DNA of 54,853 nt from Candidatus Mnemosynella biddleae (GCA_002011165.2 MTMI02000006.1:1-54853), one strand, 5' to 3'. Counted from the first letter of the stretch, positions 1 through 8,249 are shown. Notes: generated by a model from the letters alone, not told the origin. Program-made: numbers and translations.

Positions 1-44
1 TCTTCGATTGGCGGGAATGTTGGGGCAACTGTTCCGAATTGCAT
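1..44 (-). CDS. 5' end of a gene running off the left edge
   Basis: Only the first 14 codons are inside the window, beginning MQFGTVAPTF. A purine-rich GAGGTGA lies just upstream of the ATG at 44, and a TATA-like AT-rich block (TTTATATTTAAA on this strand, about 80-92) lies a further 35 bases upstream. This supports a real start. The opening residues resemble the first beta strand of luciferase-like (F420- or flavin-dependent) oxidoreductases, but 14 residues are far too few to name the family. The gene is codirectional with the hydrolase gene upstream. Confidence 0.35.
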   Translation of the reverse strand, partial: MQFGTVAPTFPPIE

Positions 45-110
45 ATATTCACCTCAAGATATGACCAATAATGTCAAGTATTTTTAAATATAAAAAATTA
101 AAGTAACAAT

Positions 111-902
111 TCATGGAAAGCTCTTACCTGCGATAGAAGGCTCATGTCCTGGCAAGATGTTTGCCCTTCTTGCAATCGAAAGTGCCTTATAGCTGCTATC
201 GTACCACTCACTCAAATCAACATGCAATCCGACAGGAGCAAATGGCAAAGGAATTGGCTGAATCTGAATCTTGTTTCCTGTTACATCTTCGATTTCAATT
301 GGTTCCTTTGGTGGATTTAGATTGAGATACGTATAGAAGTGATCCCCAGCAATTAGATATGTTCCCTTTTCAGTCTCAACAGCCACCCCCTGTAAACCCT
401 TTGTGTGACCCGGTAACAGTACCAGCTTTAATCCATCACCAATCTCAGCATCTCCATCTACCAAGCAAATGTCCATATTCTCAAGAGGCTGGAAGAGCTT
501 CTGGTCGTAAGTGAGTCTGTAGTGCGGTGGCGGGTTGAATGCGCTCTCCCACTCACGCTTCTGCACGTAAATTCTGGCGTTATGGAAGAGCCCGGCGTTG
601 GCTACATGGTCGAAATGCAGATGGGTGAGAATCAGAATATCGATCTCCTCAGGCTTTACATTCACTTGGTTGAGCGCATCCCTTAGGCCCTTCTCTCCAC
701 CTCCAGAGACTGGAAAGTTGTGTACCAAGCCATTAACCGGCTCTTCAATTCCTGCATCTATCAAAACCTTTTTCTCACCTTCTAGATACCAGACATAGAC
801 TGGCCCACCAATTAACCTCGTCATATCTCCAAGCATATGTACGACTCCCAGAGGAGCCGTTATTTCAGCTTGCTTTAGTGGCTTAATCACATACATTTTC
901 AC
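111..902 (-). CDS. Metallo-beta-lactamase-fold hydrolase (AHL-lactonase-like)
   Basis: A 263-residue protein of the metallo-beta-lactamase superfamily. The metal-binding signature HLHFDH is at residues 94-99. PGHTKG follows at about 165-170, a GDH at about 186-188, and a final LPGH near residue 250. This order of dinuclear-zinc ligands matches the lactonase/glyoxalase-II-like branch (N-acyl homoserine lactonase family). The physiological substrate cannot be read from sequence; a thioester or lactone is plausible given the neighbour. Its ATG overlaps the stop of the upstream acyl-CoA ligase by 4 bases (ATGA), so the two are almost certainly cotranscribed and translationally coupled. There is no signal peptide, so it is probably cytoplasmic. 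A second in-frame ATG two codons later is an equally possible start. Confidence 0.85.
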   Translation of the reverse strand: MKMYVIKPLKQAEITAPLGVVHMLGDMTRLIGGPVYVWYLEGEKKVLIDAGIEEPVNGLVHNFPVSGGGEKGLRDALNQVNVKPEEIDILILTHLHFDHVANAGLFHNARIYVQKREWESAFNPPPHYRLTYDQKLFQPLENMDICLVDGDAEIGDGLKLVLLPGHTKGLQGVAVETEKGTYLIAGDHFYTYLNLNPPKEPIEIEDVTGNKIQIQPIPLPFAPVGLHVDLSEWYDSSYKALSIARRANILPGHEPSIAGKSFP

Positions 903-2557
903 TCACCCCCTTTCCGCTTCTCCCTCTCTTGGAGAACTCTCCAGAGAATCTTACCCGCCCCGCTTTTTGGAAGCTCCTTAACGAACTCAATTATACGAGG
1001 ATACTTGTAGGCAGCCATCTGCTCTTTAGCCCAGGAAATTATTTCCTGCTCGGTAACTTTCCCCTCATACTCGGGTTTTAGTACAACAAACGCCTTTACC
1101 TCCTCAACAACCCTGCTATCCGGAACACCTATAACACAGACCTCTTTAATCGCTGGATGCTTGTACAAGACTGCTTCGACCTCTGCAGGCCAGACTTTGA
1201 ACCCAGCTCTGTTTATCATCCTCTTTATTCTGTCTACGATGAAAAAGTAGCCATCTTCGTCCATATAGCAAAGGTCACCGGTTCTGAAGTACCTTTCACC
1301 ATTGATTTCGATGAAAGCTTTCTCGGTTTCCTCTGGTTTGTTCCAGTATCCTTTAAATATTTCCGGTCCGCTCACAACGAGTTCGCCCTGCTCATTTGGA
1401 GGCAGAACTTTCCCAGTTTCAACATCGATTATAAGAGCATCAACACCGAAATCCGGTATACCTAAACACTGGAGCTTGGGATTATCAGGCGGGTTCATAT
1501 GTGTCTGGGATATAGTCTCGGTGAGTCCGTATCCTTCAATGTACTCAAGACCAGTCAACTGCAAAAGCTTTTCCGCAACTGCTTTTGGCATCGGAGCGCC
1601 GCCACCGCCCACAGCTATGAGCGAGCTCAAATCTCTCTTTGATATTTCCGGATCTGCAAGCAAATCAACAACCATTGTAGTTATATTTACCCAGTGCGTA
1701 CAGCGATACTTTTCGATTGCTTGTACAGCAGTGTTTCTATCCCATCTCGAGAGCAACACTATTGTTGCTCCAACGTAAATCGGGGCAAGCATTGAGTGGA
1801 TCATGCCCGTCACGTGGAAATACGGAAGCGTTGCAAGACAGGCAGCAGCGGGTGTAAGGTTCCACCAGTGAGCTGAGCTCAAGACGTTGGCAATTGCTGT
1901 GGAGTGAGTATGCATGCATCCTTTAGGCGTCCCAGTCGTACCGGCAGTATAGGGAATTAAGGCCAAATCCTCACAGCTAATAGCAACTTCAGGCGGATTT
2001 CTCTCTTTCAAAGCCTCTTCCCATGATGTGGCATCTCCAGTATCTATTTTACTCTTAGCAAATTCTGGAACAGGCAATTCCGGCTCATCAGGTATATAAT
2101 CCGAATGATGACCGCAAATTACCTCTTTACCAAGCTTTTCTGCAACTGGAGCAATTCTCTGATATAGCTCAGAAGTTGTAACAACTATTTTGCAGCCCGA
2201 ATCTGATAAAATGTACTCCAGTTCTCTTTCAACTAACATCGGGTTTACGGGAACAACAACCGCATTCCCTCTCAGTATACCAAAATAGGCAATCACGAAG
2301 TGTGGGGAATTCTGCATGTATATTGCCACTCTATCTCCCTTCTGGATACCTTTTGATGCAAGATATGTGGCAAATCTTTCTACGACATCCCAGAGCTCTG
2401 AATAGCTTATTTTCCTTCCGTAGTAAATTATGGCAGCCTTGTCAGGATATCTTCTTGCAGAGGTTTCAAGAAACTCGAATAGAGGCACCTTGGGGTAATC
2501 CAGCTCCTTAGTCAGCATTTTTGGCCAGAACTTCAGCCAAGGCCTCACAATTTTCAT
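899..2557 (-). CDS. AMP-forming acyl-CoA synthetase (fatty acid CoA ligase family)
   Basis: ANL-superfamily adenylating enzyme that would activate a carboxylic acid to its acyl-CoA via acyl-AMP, a common entry step of fatty-acid or aromatic-acid degradation in Archaeoglobales. Visible motifs in order are the P-loop YTAGTTGTPKG, the A5 motif YGLTETISQ, the A8 hinge YFRTGDL...DRIKRMINRAGFKV, and the C-terminal PKSGAGKIL with the catalytic lysine. The length of about 550 residues is normal. The reading frame is open to 2635, but a TATA-like TTTTAATAATATT (about 2595-2610) sits between that position and the ATGs at 2569 and 2557. I therefore prefer one of the two internal starts; M-K-I-V at 2557 is given here. 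The downstream hydrolase overlaps by 4 bases. Substrate is unknown. Confidence 0.88.
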   Translation of the reverse strand: MKIVRPWLKFWPKMLTKELDYPKVPLFEFLETSARRYPDKAAIIYYGRKISYSELWDVVERFATYLASKGIQKGDRVAIYMQNSPHFVIAYFGILRGNAVVVPVNPMLVERELEYILSDSGCKIVVTTSELYQRIAPVAEKLGKEVICGHHSDYIPDEPELPVPEFAKSKIDTGDATSWEEALKERNPPEVAISCEDLALIPYTAGTTGTPKGCMHTHSTAIANVLSSAHWWNLTPAAACLATLPYFHVTGMIHSMLAPIYVGATIVLLSRWDRNTAVQAIEKYRCTHWVNITTMVVDLLADPEISKRDLSSLIAVGGGGAPMPKAVAEKLLQLTGLEYIEGYGLTETISQTHMNPPDNPKLQCLGIPDFGVDALIIDVETGKVLPPNEQGELVVSGPEIFKGYWNKPEETEKAFIEINGERYFRTGDLCYMDEDGYFFIVDRIKRMINRAGFKVWPAEVEAVLYKHPAIKEVCVIGVPDSRVVEEVKAFVVLKPEYEGKVTEQEIISWAKEQMAAYKYPRIIEFVKELPKSGAGKILWRVLQEREKRKGGE

Positions 2558-2941
2558 AATATTAACCATGATTATTTCATATTTAACGATTTCGATGGCC
2601 GATAATATTATTAAAATGCGAAAGTTAACTGGCAAGAGGGTTTAGAATCTTAGTCAGATAAATAGCCATATGTGACTGAACTCTCCAATTTTTCCGTAAA
2701 ATTTAGTAGATGAAACATGATACCTAATCATCTCCAAGAAAAAACCTAATCGTCATTGGAAAAAATCTTTTGAAATATGTATTGATATCGAGCTAGAGAT
2801 ACTGAGTGATTGCATTCAAAAGTACAAAAACTCTCAGTTTATCTTTTTTCCAATAAAGGTGTCGTGCTAGTTTTTTGGGTTCTAAAAGGCGTCAAAAAAC
2901 AAAACCGAAAATTAGATAAACTTCAAAAGATTTTTCACATT

Positions 2942-3430
2942 ATGCGAAGGGGAGAACTTGATGAAGTTGATAAGAAGATTATTGAATATATTCTTAAAGG
3001 AAAAACTCAAAGCGAAATTGCAAAAATACTTGGTATAACTCTAAGAACTGTACAAAACAGAATGAAGGTTTTAGAAGATGAAAATTACTTGATCAAACTT
3101 AAAGAAGGATATTGGGTTGCTAATTATCAAAAATTAGGATTGAGTTTGCTTGATGTTACTTTTTTAGACTTAGCTATGGATTCTAAGGACAAAATCGATT
3201 TGTTGATTAACCATCTTAAAAAACTCGATTTTGTAGAGAACGTTTTTGAGATAGTGGGTTCACCCTACGACCTAGGTTTTATTGTTAGGTATAAGGACAT
3301 TGAAGAATATAGACAACAGAGGAGACTTTTTATGAAATGGCTCAGAAAAAATGAAATTAATATAAACCACATCCAGACATTTATAGCATCAAGGACCCAT
3401 AAAGACCATCGACGTACAATAATTGTTTAG
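2942..3430 (+). CDS. Lrp/AsnC-like winged-helix transcriptional regulator
   Basis: About 162 residues. The N-terminal helix-turn-helix (VDKKIIEYILKGKTQSEIAKILG ... TVQNRMKVLEDE, residues about 8-50) has the spacing of Lrp/AsnC or related archaeal winged-helix regulators. The C-terminal half alternates beta strands and helices, like a ligand-sensing or dimerisation domain, but it is not a textbook RAM domain. I chose the ATG at 2942 because the frame upstream of it, open to a TTG at 2810, is low-complexity and unlike the family. It is transcribed divergently from the acyl-CoA ligase operon with about 380 bases between them, so it may regulate that operon. That is inference from position only. 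Confidence 0.7.
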   Translation: MRRGELDEVDKKIIEYILKGKTQSEIAKILGITLRTVQNRMKVLEDENYLIKLKEGYWVANYQKLGLSLLDVTFLDLAMDSKDKIDLLINHLKKLDFVENVFEIVGSPYDLGFIVRYKDIEEYRQQRRLFMKWLRKNEININHIQTFIASRTHKDHRRTIIV

Positions 3431-3541
3431 AGATTATTTATTTTAATTTAAAAAATTTTTATGTAATATCTCATTTAAATACTAGGCATGGGTAATAGTA
3501 GACTAGAGCGCAACTCACTCTTTGCAGAAAAAGAGAAATAG

Positions 3542-3625
3542 TTTAGCTTTGACGCAATCCATCTTGCAAGCTGAAGAATTCTGACAAGCAGCAAGTGTCT
3601 TGATATGAATGAACTTGATGATTGA
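3542..3625 (+). pseudogene. Possible C-terminal scrap of a PIN-domain (VapC-like) toxin
   Basis: A short frame reads FSFDAIHLAS, then an in-frame TGA, then LTSSKCLDMNELDD and a stop. The phrase FDAIHLAS followed by LxTSxxxL is the usual ending of PIN-domain ribonucleases (D-A-x-H-L-A, then a strand and a final Asp). Only about 27 codons survive and there is an internal stop, so this would be a relic. The assignment rests on one short motif and is tentative. The rest of the gap 3431-3670 shows nothing I can identify. Confidence 0.3.
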
Positions 3626-3670
3626 ACAGAATACAGCCACTGATAAGTGAAACTAATTGGAGGTAAGGTA

Positions 3671-4063
3671 ATGAAAACCAGAAAAGCAGCAATTTATTAT
3701 TCCGTGTTCATCGGGATCGCAATGCTCGGGATGTGGATGAAGTTGCTTGTAAGTGGTCAGGTGCCTGAACTGGAAACCGAACTGCTTTCCACTTCATTCC
3801 ACATATTCGCAGAATTTCTGACGGCAACTCTTTTGATAACTGGAGGATTTGGTTTGCTTACAAATCGCAGCTGGGGATTTCAAGTATACCTGGTATCAAT
3901 GGGGATGCTGCTATATGCCGTACTGAATGCTTCTGGGTATTACGCTCAAAAGAATGAGTGGGTGATGGGTTACATGTTCATGGTTCTCGCTCTGCTCACA
4001 GCTTTTTTCATTATGAAAGAAGTTATGAAGGGTGCCGGACGGCAGCAAACAGAGAAAAAATAG
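3671..4063 (+). CDS. Small integral membrane protein, four predicted TM segments
   Basis: A 130-residue protein I do not recognise. It has four hydrophobic stretches: residues about 7-27, 45-65, 70-92 and 98-118. It opens with the basic MKTRKAA, which suggests a cytoplasmic N terminus. The start is decided by a strong Shine-Dalgarno sequence, GGAGGT (3659-3664), seven bases before the ATG at 3671; the GTG at 3647 has none. It stands alone between a PIN-toxin scrap and a HicB-like gene. No catalytic motif is visible. Confidence 0.65.
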   Translation: MKTRKAAIYYSVFIGIAMLGMWMKLLVSGQVPELETELLSTSFHIFAEFLTATLLITGGFGLLTNRSWGFQVYLVSMGMLLYAVLNASGYYAQKNEWVMGYMFMVLALLTAFFIMKEVMKGAGRQQTEKK

Positions 4064-4073
4064 GAAGTCGGGA

Positions 4074-4271
4074 ATGGACACGCCAGAAGAAGGAGATAAC
4101 AAACCAAATGAATACGACAAAATCCCAGAGTTATATTACCTCACCCATTGGAGACGGAGTTTGTTTGATGTGAAAAGCAAAGACGTGGTGACGGTTAATC
4201 ATGATTACTTACACGACTTCGCTGACTTCAATCTTCACCCCATCAACCTCCGGAATCTGAAGGCCCTTTGA
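4074..4271 (+). CDS. Small hypothetical ORF, doubtful
   Basis: A 65-codon frame beginning MDTPEEGDNKPNEYDK, only ten bases after the membrane-protein gene. The first 45 residues have a plausible soluble composition (acidic start, then LYYLTHWRRSLFDV). The last 20 codons run antisense into the HicB-like gene at 4209-4451, so the 3' end is probably not natural. It may be a small gene truncated by the HicB-side DNA, or no gene at all. Confidence 0.22.
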   Translation: MDTPEEGDNKPNEYDKIPELYYLTHWRRSLFDVKSKDVVTVNHDYLHDFADFNLHPINLRNLKAL

Positions 4272-4451
4272 GACTCTTACCAAAATCCACTCTTCCAGTA
4301 CCTCTTCCAGCTCTTTTTTACATTCTTCAAGGGTATCCGCATAGGCATAAACGCCCCTCAGCCCGGGAATTTCACCGTAGAACAATTTGCTCTCAGGTAA
4401 GAATTCGTACCTCGCCTTCTTCATAGCCGCTTCAACGTATTCTCTTATCAC
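4209..4451 (-). CDS. HicB-like antitoxin (UPF0150/COG1598 type)
   Basis: An 80-residue protein with the HicB N-terminal partial RNase-H fold pattern: a strand with FYGEIPGLRGVYAYADTLEECKKELEEVLEEWI, in which P-x-L-x-G and A-D-T-L-E-E-C mark the family. HicB proteins normally neutralise a HicA mRNA-binding toxin encoded next to them. No HicA-like small gene with the GSHH-type motif is visible on either side, so this is an orphan. Orphan archaeal members are common and may have no toxin partner. A second, broken HicB-like sequence lies 180 bases to the right in the same orientation. Confidence 0.75.
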   Translation of the reverse strand: MIREYVEAAMKKARYEFLPESKLFYGEIPGLRGVYAYADTLEECKKELEEVLEEWILVRVSKGLQIPEVDGVKIEVSEVV

Positions 4452-4633
4452 GCCGACCCCCCGTCAACAGTTAAAACCACCCCTATTTTAATTTTCCATT
4501 CCCACAAACCCGGAAAAGTTTTGCAAGGCGAAGCCTCAATCCTCTTCCAGCTCTTTTGTAACCTATCAAGCATTAATGCATTTATAGAGTACCTTCAGAT
4601 GCCCGATTCCAAGCATTATGGTGTTTTCAGAAC

Positions 4634-4831
4634 CTATTCTTCTCCCACCGACAGTTCGACCTCTCTGCAGCCATCAAACTTCAACGCTCTGTCCAGCCCT
4701 TCCTCTTCGAGGCAAATCTGAATTACCTCTTTAATGTTATCTAAGGCTTCCTCCATTGTTTCGCCATAGGTATGGCAGCCCTTAAAGAGGGGGCAGCTGA
4801 CCATGTAACAGCCATCCTCGTCAACTTCAAC
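4634..4831 (-). pseudogene. HicB-like antitoxin remnant lacking its start
   Basis: Reading leftward, a frame gives VEVDEDGCYMVSCPLFKGCHTYGETMEEALDNI, then a helix and a short C-terminal tail ending in VGEE and a TAG at 4634-4636. This is a near-complete HicB/UPF0150 domain (EVDEDGxYxVxxP-x-x-x-GCHTxGET). Immediately upstream the frame is closed by TAA and there is no start codon, so the first few residues are missing. Beyond the break a different frame reads YTVATTPGY, which could be the original N terminus shifted by a small indel. Equally, it could belong to the rearranged DNA carrying the + strand gene that begins at the same place. Confidence 0.6.
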
Positions 4832-4837
4832 TTATAA

Positions 4838-5365
4838 CCAGGAGTCGTAGCAACCGTATACGTTGATTTGGAAAACAAGACGGTTGTTGAGATCAAGTCG
4901 TATCCCAGAAAACCGCTTCCTCCTGAACCAATTTTTACACCGAAGCCCGGAGAATACCTCCGCTCCCGTGGAAAAGATAAGATCCACGATTGCAGGCTGG
5001 GCTACAGGGAGAGCAAAATACTCCTAATCAGCTCTCATCTCCAGTACGGCAAACTGATGGCAAACCAAACTACCGGCCAGCCCGTCTGCTCTGTGTCGGC
5101 TAGAGAAGGAGATCCCGTTGTCATAATTCGCGGGACTGTTAAAAATGAGTACGATAGGGACTATTACGTAGCCATTATGCTGATCTCTTCAATTCAAAGG
5201 GGGGAGAAGGCCGGTCAGATAGTCGACCCTCCCATATGCTGCTTTACAGCCACCTTCGTAAAAAGTAACAGCACTGGAAGCTTTGAGCTGCACGTGAAGT
5301 ACGACGGGAAAGACGTTGAGCGCTATGATCTCTTCACGTTTATATGCGATGTGATGCCACCGTGA
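4838..5365 (+). CDS. Hypothetical protein, probably 5'-truncated
   Basis: The frame is open from 4838 (PGVVATVYVDLENKTV...) and the first usable start is TTG at 4868, giving 165 residues. The sequence before the TTG reads like natural protein (VVATVYVDLENKTVVEIKS), and the frame is cut at 4835-4837 exactly where the HicB remnant on the other strand also ends. I infer that the true N terminus has been lost. The body is rich in beta-strand patterns and ends HVKYDGKDVERYDLFTFICDVMPP. No family is recognised. It is followed by two tiny ORFs and a membrane-anchored protein on the same strand, which may form one operon. Confidence 0.45.
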   Translation, partial: PGVVATVYVDLENKTVVEIKSYPRKPLPPEPIFTPKPGEYLRSRGKDKIHDCRLGYRESKILLISSHLQYGKLMANQTTGQPVCSVSAREGDPVVIIRGTVKNEYDRDYYVAIMLISSIQRGEKAGQIVDPPICCFTATFVKSNSTGSFELHVKYDGKDVERYDLFTFICDVMPP

Positions 5366-5393
5366 GTAGGTAAGTACGGGAGTAAGTAGTAAA

Positions 5394-5510
5394 ATGGTTA
5401 TCTTCCTCGCTGCTGTGCTCGTCTGCGGGTTGGTAATATATGGGTTGATGTTATACGTATTGAATAAGGGTGGTGATGGCTTATGCACAAAGGAATTTAT
5501 GAAGTTGTAG
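5394..5510 (+). CDS. Very small single-TM protein (38 aa)
   Basis: ATG at 5394 opens a 38-codon frame with one strongly hydrophobic segment (VIFLAAVLVCGLVIYGLMLYVL, residues 2-23) and a short tail NKGGDGLCTKEFMKL. It sits 28 bases after the 4838-5365 gene and overlaps the next tiny ORF by 28 bases. It could be a genuine small membrane protein of this operon. It could also be the surviving membrane anchor of a longer gene. No homologue is known to me. Confidence 0.35.
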   Translation: MVIFLAAVLVCGLVIYGLMLYVLNKGGDGLCTKEFMKL

Positions 5511-5596
5511 CTTATGCTGAGATCTCCTCAAACCATTCATCAGGTGAATGGATCAGGATATACTCAAATCCAGTAATAGTAGAGGTTGTAAGGTGA
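5483..5596 (+). CDS. Very small ORF (37 aa), possibly the C-terminal end of a larger protein
   Basis: ATG at 5483, stop at 5594-5596, immediately before the ATG of the next gene at 5598. The translation GIYEVVAYAEISSNHSSG then WIRIYSNPVIVEVVR looks like the last strands of an immunoglobulin-like or beta-sandwich domain rather than a complete protein. That suggests a remnant of a longer reading frame. It overlaps the preceding 38-aa ORF. Confidence 0.3.
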   Translation: MHKGIYEVVAYAEISSNHSSGEWIRIYSNPVIVEVVR

Positions 5597-5597
5597 G

Positions 5598-6560
5598 ATG
5601 ATGAGGGTTGTATTTACCGTCTCGATTTTGTTTGCAGTCCTTCTACTGCTAGGTTTATTGTTCTACACCCTTCACTCCACAAACAGGCAAGTGTACTTCG
5701 TCGGAGCGAAAGCGATAACGGGAGAAATAAATGGGAACGTATATACGCTTGCCCAAGCAGTGTACGATGACACTGGCCTGAGACTGATCGTAAAGGATAG
5801 AGACTTCAATTTTACTCAGGAATTGGTAGTAAATGACAGATTGAAAGACGCTCTTAATGCCAAATACTCCAAGATCAATTACCTGCTCTACCTGTGTAAA
5901 GATAACGTTTGCACGGGATATTCTGTAAGTGAGCAGGATTTCAATATGGCCGAACTTGGCAGCTTGGTAGAGGCAGAAACGTCGAACATCAAAGCAAAAA
6001 TTCTCAGAGTTGTTGAACTAAGTGTAAAGCCCTTCTATACCTATTCCATTGTAGAGATAAACGAATCTCGAGCGCTAAAAGTCTGGAGAAAAACAATGGA
6101 GGAGATTAAGCCGGATATTAAGCCTCCTTTTTCTGGAATGGTAATCTACCACGTTTACGCCACCGGTGGTGATTTTGTTGCCGGATGGTTTGTGATCGTC
6201 ACCTCACTAGGTCAGGATGCGGTAACGAATACAGTTGTGGGGTTTGACGAATCGCTGAGACTTAGAGAAGTATATGAGTTGAAGATGCCACGAAAATATA
6301 TTGACAGGTATGAAGCGGAGAGAGTCGTCGAGAGTGAGCTTGAGAAGGACGAGTATGCGAGTGAAGGTGGGGCGATCAAGCAGATCGGATGGTACTACAT
6401 CTACTCCTATCCAGCATTAGATTTCGGCGGAACAATTGTGGTTGAGAAGCATTCAGGCGTCGTCTTCTTTGCCACAACAGTTTGGGATGGAAAAGGGAAG
6501 TTAATAGTTCCGAGTAAGGATTCGCTTCGCATTGAAAGCAAGGCTGAAGATGCGGTGTAA
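5598..6560 (+). CDS. Membrane-anchored extracytoplasmic protein, function unknown
   Basis: A 320-residue protein. Residues about 3-25 (VVFTVSILFAVLLLLGLLFYTLH) are a hydrophobic signal-anchor without a cleavage-site motif, followed by a hydrophilic domain of about 295 residues. The middle (FVAGWFVIVTSLGQDAVTNTVVGFDESLRLREVYEL) and the end (YYIYSYPALDFGGTIVVEKHSGVVFFATT) alternate strands and turns like PepSY-type or lipoprotein-like domains. I cannot assign a family. ATG at 5598 and ATG at 5601 are both possible starts. It is the last intact gene before the MCM remnant. Confidence 0.6.
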   Translation: MMRVVFTVSILFAVLLLLGLLFYTLHSTNRQVYFVGAKAITGEINGNVYTLAQAVYDDTGLRLIVKDRDFNFTQELVVNDRLKDALNAKYSKINYLLYLCKDNVCTGYSVSEQDFNMAELGSLVEAETSNIKAKILRVVELSVKPFYTYSIVEINESRALKVWRKTMEEIKPDIKPPFSGMVIYHVYATGGDFVAGWFVIVTSLGQDAVTNTVVGFDESLRLREVYELKMPRKYIDRYEAERVVESELEKDEYASEGGAIKQIGWYYIYSYPALDFGGTIVVEKHSGVVFFATTVWDGKGKLIVPSKDSLRIESKAEDAV

Positions 6561-6725
6561 AACAGGGTTGCTTTTTCCATAGCAGCGATAGTTCTTGGCC
6601 TCCTAGCCCTTCCTAATATCTACATTTCGTACTCTCTAGTACTATTTCCCTTGCAACCAGAAACTCGACATATCTGGACCTCAACACCTTATCCTCCACA
6701 TCTCTACTGCTGAAGACTCCATAAG

Positions 6726-7004
6726 AGCCTTGAGCAGATCGCCATAGATCCCGAGACTGGGGAGCTGGACATTCATTATGCCCTAGGCACATCCAAGGCG
6801 TAGAGGGACAAGATTGCTGTTGTCAGGAAGATCGTTGAGGAGTTGGAAGGAGTAACACCGAGAGGAGCACCTGAAGACGAGATAATCAGAGCTGCTGAGG
6901 AGCAGGACATCTCCGCAGAGAAGACTAAGGCGATCCTTCTGAAGATGAAGGAGTGGGGAGACGTCTTCTGTCCGAAGCTAAGGTATTACAAGCTGGTGAG
7001 CTGA
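6726..7004 (+). pseudogene. mcm: C-terminal remnant of an MCM replicative helicase
   Basis: The frame reads SLEQIAIDPETGELDIHYALGTSKA, an in-frame TAG (6801-6803), RDKIAVVRKIVEELEG, a middle section, then ISAEKTKAILLKMKEWGDVF and KLRYYKLVS with stop at 7002-7004. The phrase DPETGELDI-x-YALGTSKAxRD followed by a winged-helix ending in a YYK motif is the typical C-terminal end of archaeal MCM. The ATPase core (Walker A/B, arginine finger) is absent. Just upstream, another frame gives TAEDSIR, which would continue the same protein if shifted. It therefore carries one nonsense mutation (probably CAG to TAG), one likely frameshift and a large N-terminal deletion. A second MCM on an integrated plasmid or virus is the likely origin, given the recombinase about 1.1 kb away. 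Confidence 0.75.
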
Positions 7005-7283
7005 TTTAAAAATCATATCTAGCTCATTCTGGAAATCTCGGGCGGTGGGTGGCATCCCCCTTACCTAACTAACATTTATACCACTTAATGTATCAATAAA
7101 CCCACAAGTTCAAATTAATTTTCGCAAATTCCATAAAGTTATAGAAAAGCAATCGAGTTTCAAAAAGACATCTTTTTGAACCATCAAACGCCTTTAGAGT
7201 ATATAAACTCCTCAACTTTTTCCAGTATAGGTTTTTGAAACACAATGCAGAAAGTATTTAACTAATTATGATTGAATTGATAT

Positions 7284-8249
7284 ATGAGGGCTAAATTCCT
7301 CATATTGTTGTTTATCAGCCTATTGGTTCTAGGCTGCGTTGAGGAGAGCAAACTCTCTATCCTGACTCCAACCCCAACACCTACGCCTACAATCACTCCA
7401 CAATCTTTTACAACACCTCACAAGAAGGCACAGCACACAACTCCGGATACGATCGTGACCATACCTGCTTTTACACCAACTCCTTCTTCAATCACGACAC
7501 CTATCCCAACTCCCTTAGAAACCTATCCCACGCCAACCCCACCGACTCCAATCCCGTTCAAGCTCGAATATGGGGTCAAATACAAAGTTAAGGTAGTTGA
7601 TGTCGTTGATGGAGACACCATCGATGTGATCATGCCCGACGGAAAAGAAGAGCGAGTCAGGATGCTTGGTGTGGATACACCTGAAACGGCAGCTTCGAAG
7701 AACAAGCCCTACGAGTATGGCGACATAACCGATTTAGACTGCCTCGCTTCCTGGGGCCTGAAGGCCAAGCAGTACACCGAATCCAAGCTGGAAGGCAAGT
7801 ACGTTTACATCGAGTTCGACCCTATAGCGGGAATGAGGGGCTACTATGGACGTTTGCTGGCCTATGTTTACTATGACAGCACTGACTTCACAGCAGAGCT
7901 CGTAAAGCAGGGATATGCGAGGGTTTACACCGAAGGAAACTTTGAGAAGGAATCAGAATATGTGACTTATCAGAGTACTGCCATGGAGAACAATGTAGGG
8001 CTTTGGACCTGCAGTGTTGAGGTTACTCCCACGCCAACTGGGCAACTGGGGCCTGAGCAAGTACAAGAGCGGGGACATCTCGGGCAAGAAGTCTCACATC
8101 GAAGCCGTTCTGAACTACCTGCTTTCTGGTGGTTCTTCATTCGGTTCAGCAAGCCCGTAGAACTCTTTAATTTTCCTCTTTATATCTCTGCCCACCATGT
8201 GGATGTAAATCCGGGGCATCTTGCTTCCTATCTCCCAGCCCATGTATAG
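7284..8249 (+). CDS. Secreted thermonuclease-like lipoprotein (SNase fold), C terminus frameshifted
   Basis: Residues 1-18 are a signal peptide ending in a lipobox-like LLVLGC. A Thr/Pro-rich linker (TPTPTPT repeats) extends to about residue 90. The staphylococcal-nuclease-like domain follows at about 100-250, with VVDGDTIDV, ERVRMLGVDTPE and YGRLLAYVYYD supplying the expected Asp, Arg/Glu and Arg active-site positions. It would cleave DNA or RNA outside the cell. After the second TPTPTG (about 8040) the given frame is unnatural. A one-base shift restores NWGLSKYKSGDISGKK and then SHIEAVLNYLLSGG, ending at TAG 8158-8160, so the original protein probably stopped there. A TATA-like GTATTTAAC lies about 22 bases before the ATG, which suggests a leaderless transcript. 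The 3' end overlaps the recombinase gene on the other strand. Confidence 0.75.
   Translation: MRAKFLILLFISLLVLGCVEESKLSILTPTPTPTPTITPQSFTTPHKKAQHTTPDTIVTIPAFTPTPSSITTPIPTPLETYPTPTPPTPIPFKLEYGVKYKVKVVDVVDGDTIDVIMPDGKEERVRMLGVDTPETAASKNKPYEYGDITDLDCLASWGLKAKQYTESKLEGKYVYIEFDPIAGMRGYYGRLLAYVYYDSTDFTAELVKQGYARVYTEGNFEKESEYVTYQSTAMENNVGLWTCSVEVTPTPTGQLGPEQVQERGHLGQEVSHRSRSELPAFWWFFIRFSKPVELFNFPLYISAHHVDVNPGHLASYLPAHV

Noticed and set aside
1157-1778. Long frames antisense to the acyl-CoA ligase
   Set aside because: They are mirror frames of a clearly identified gene with intact motifs on the other strand.
4452-4633. Search for a HicA toxin partner beside the HicB-like gene
   Set aside because: No small frame with the HicA double-stranded-RNA-binding pattern is present on either strand.
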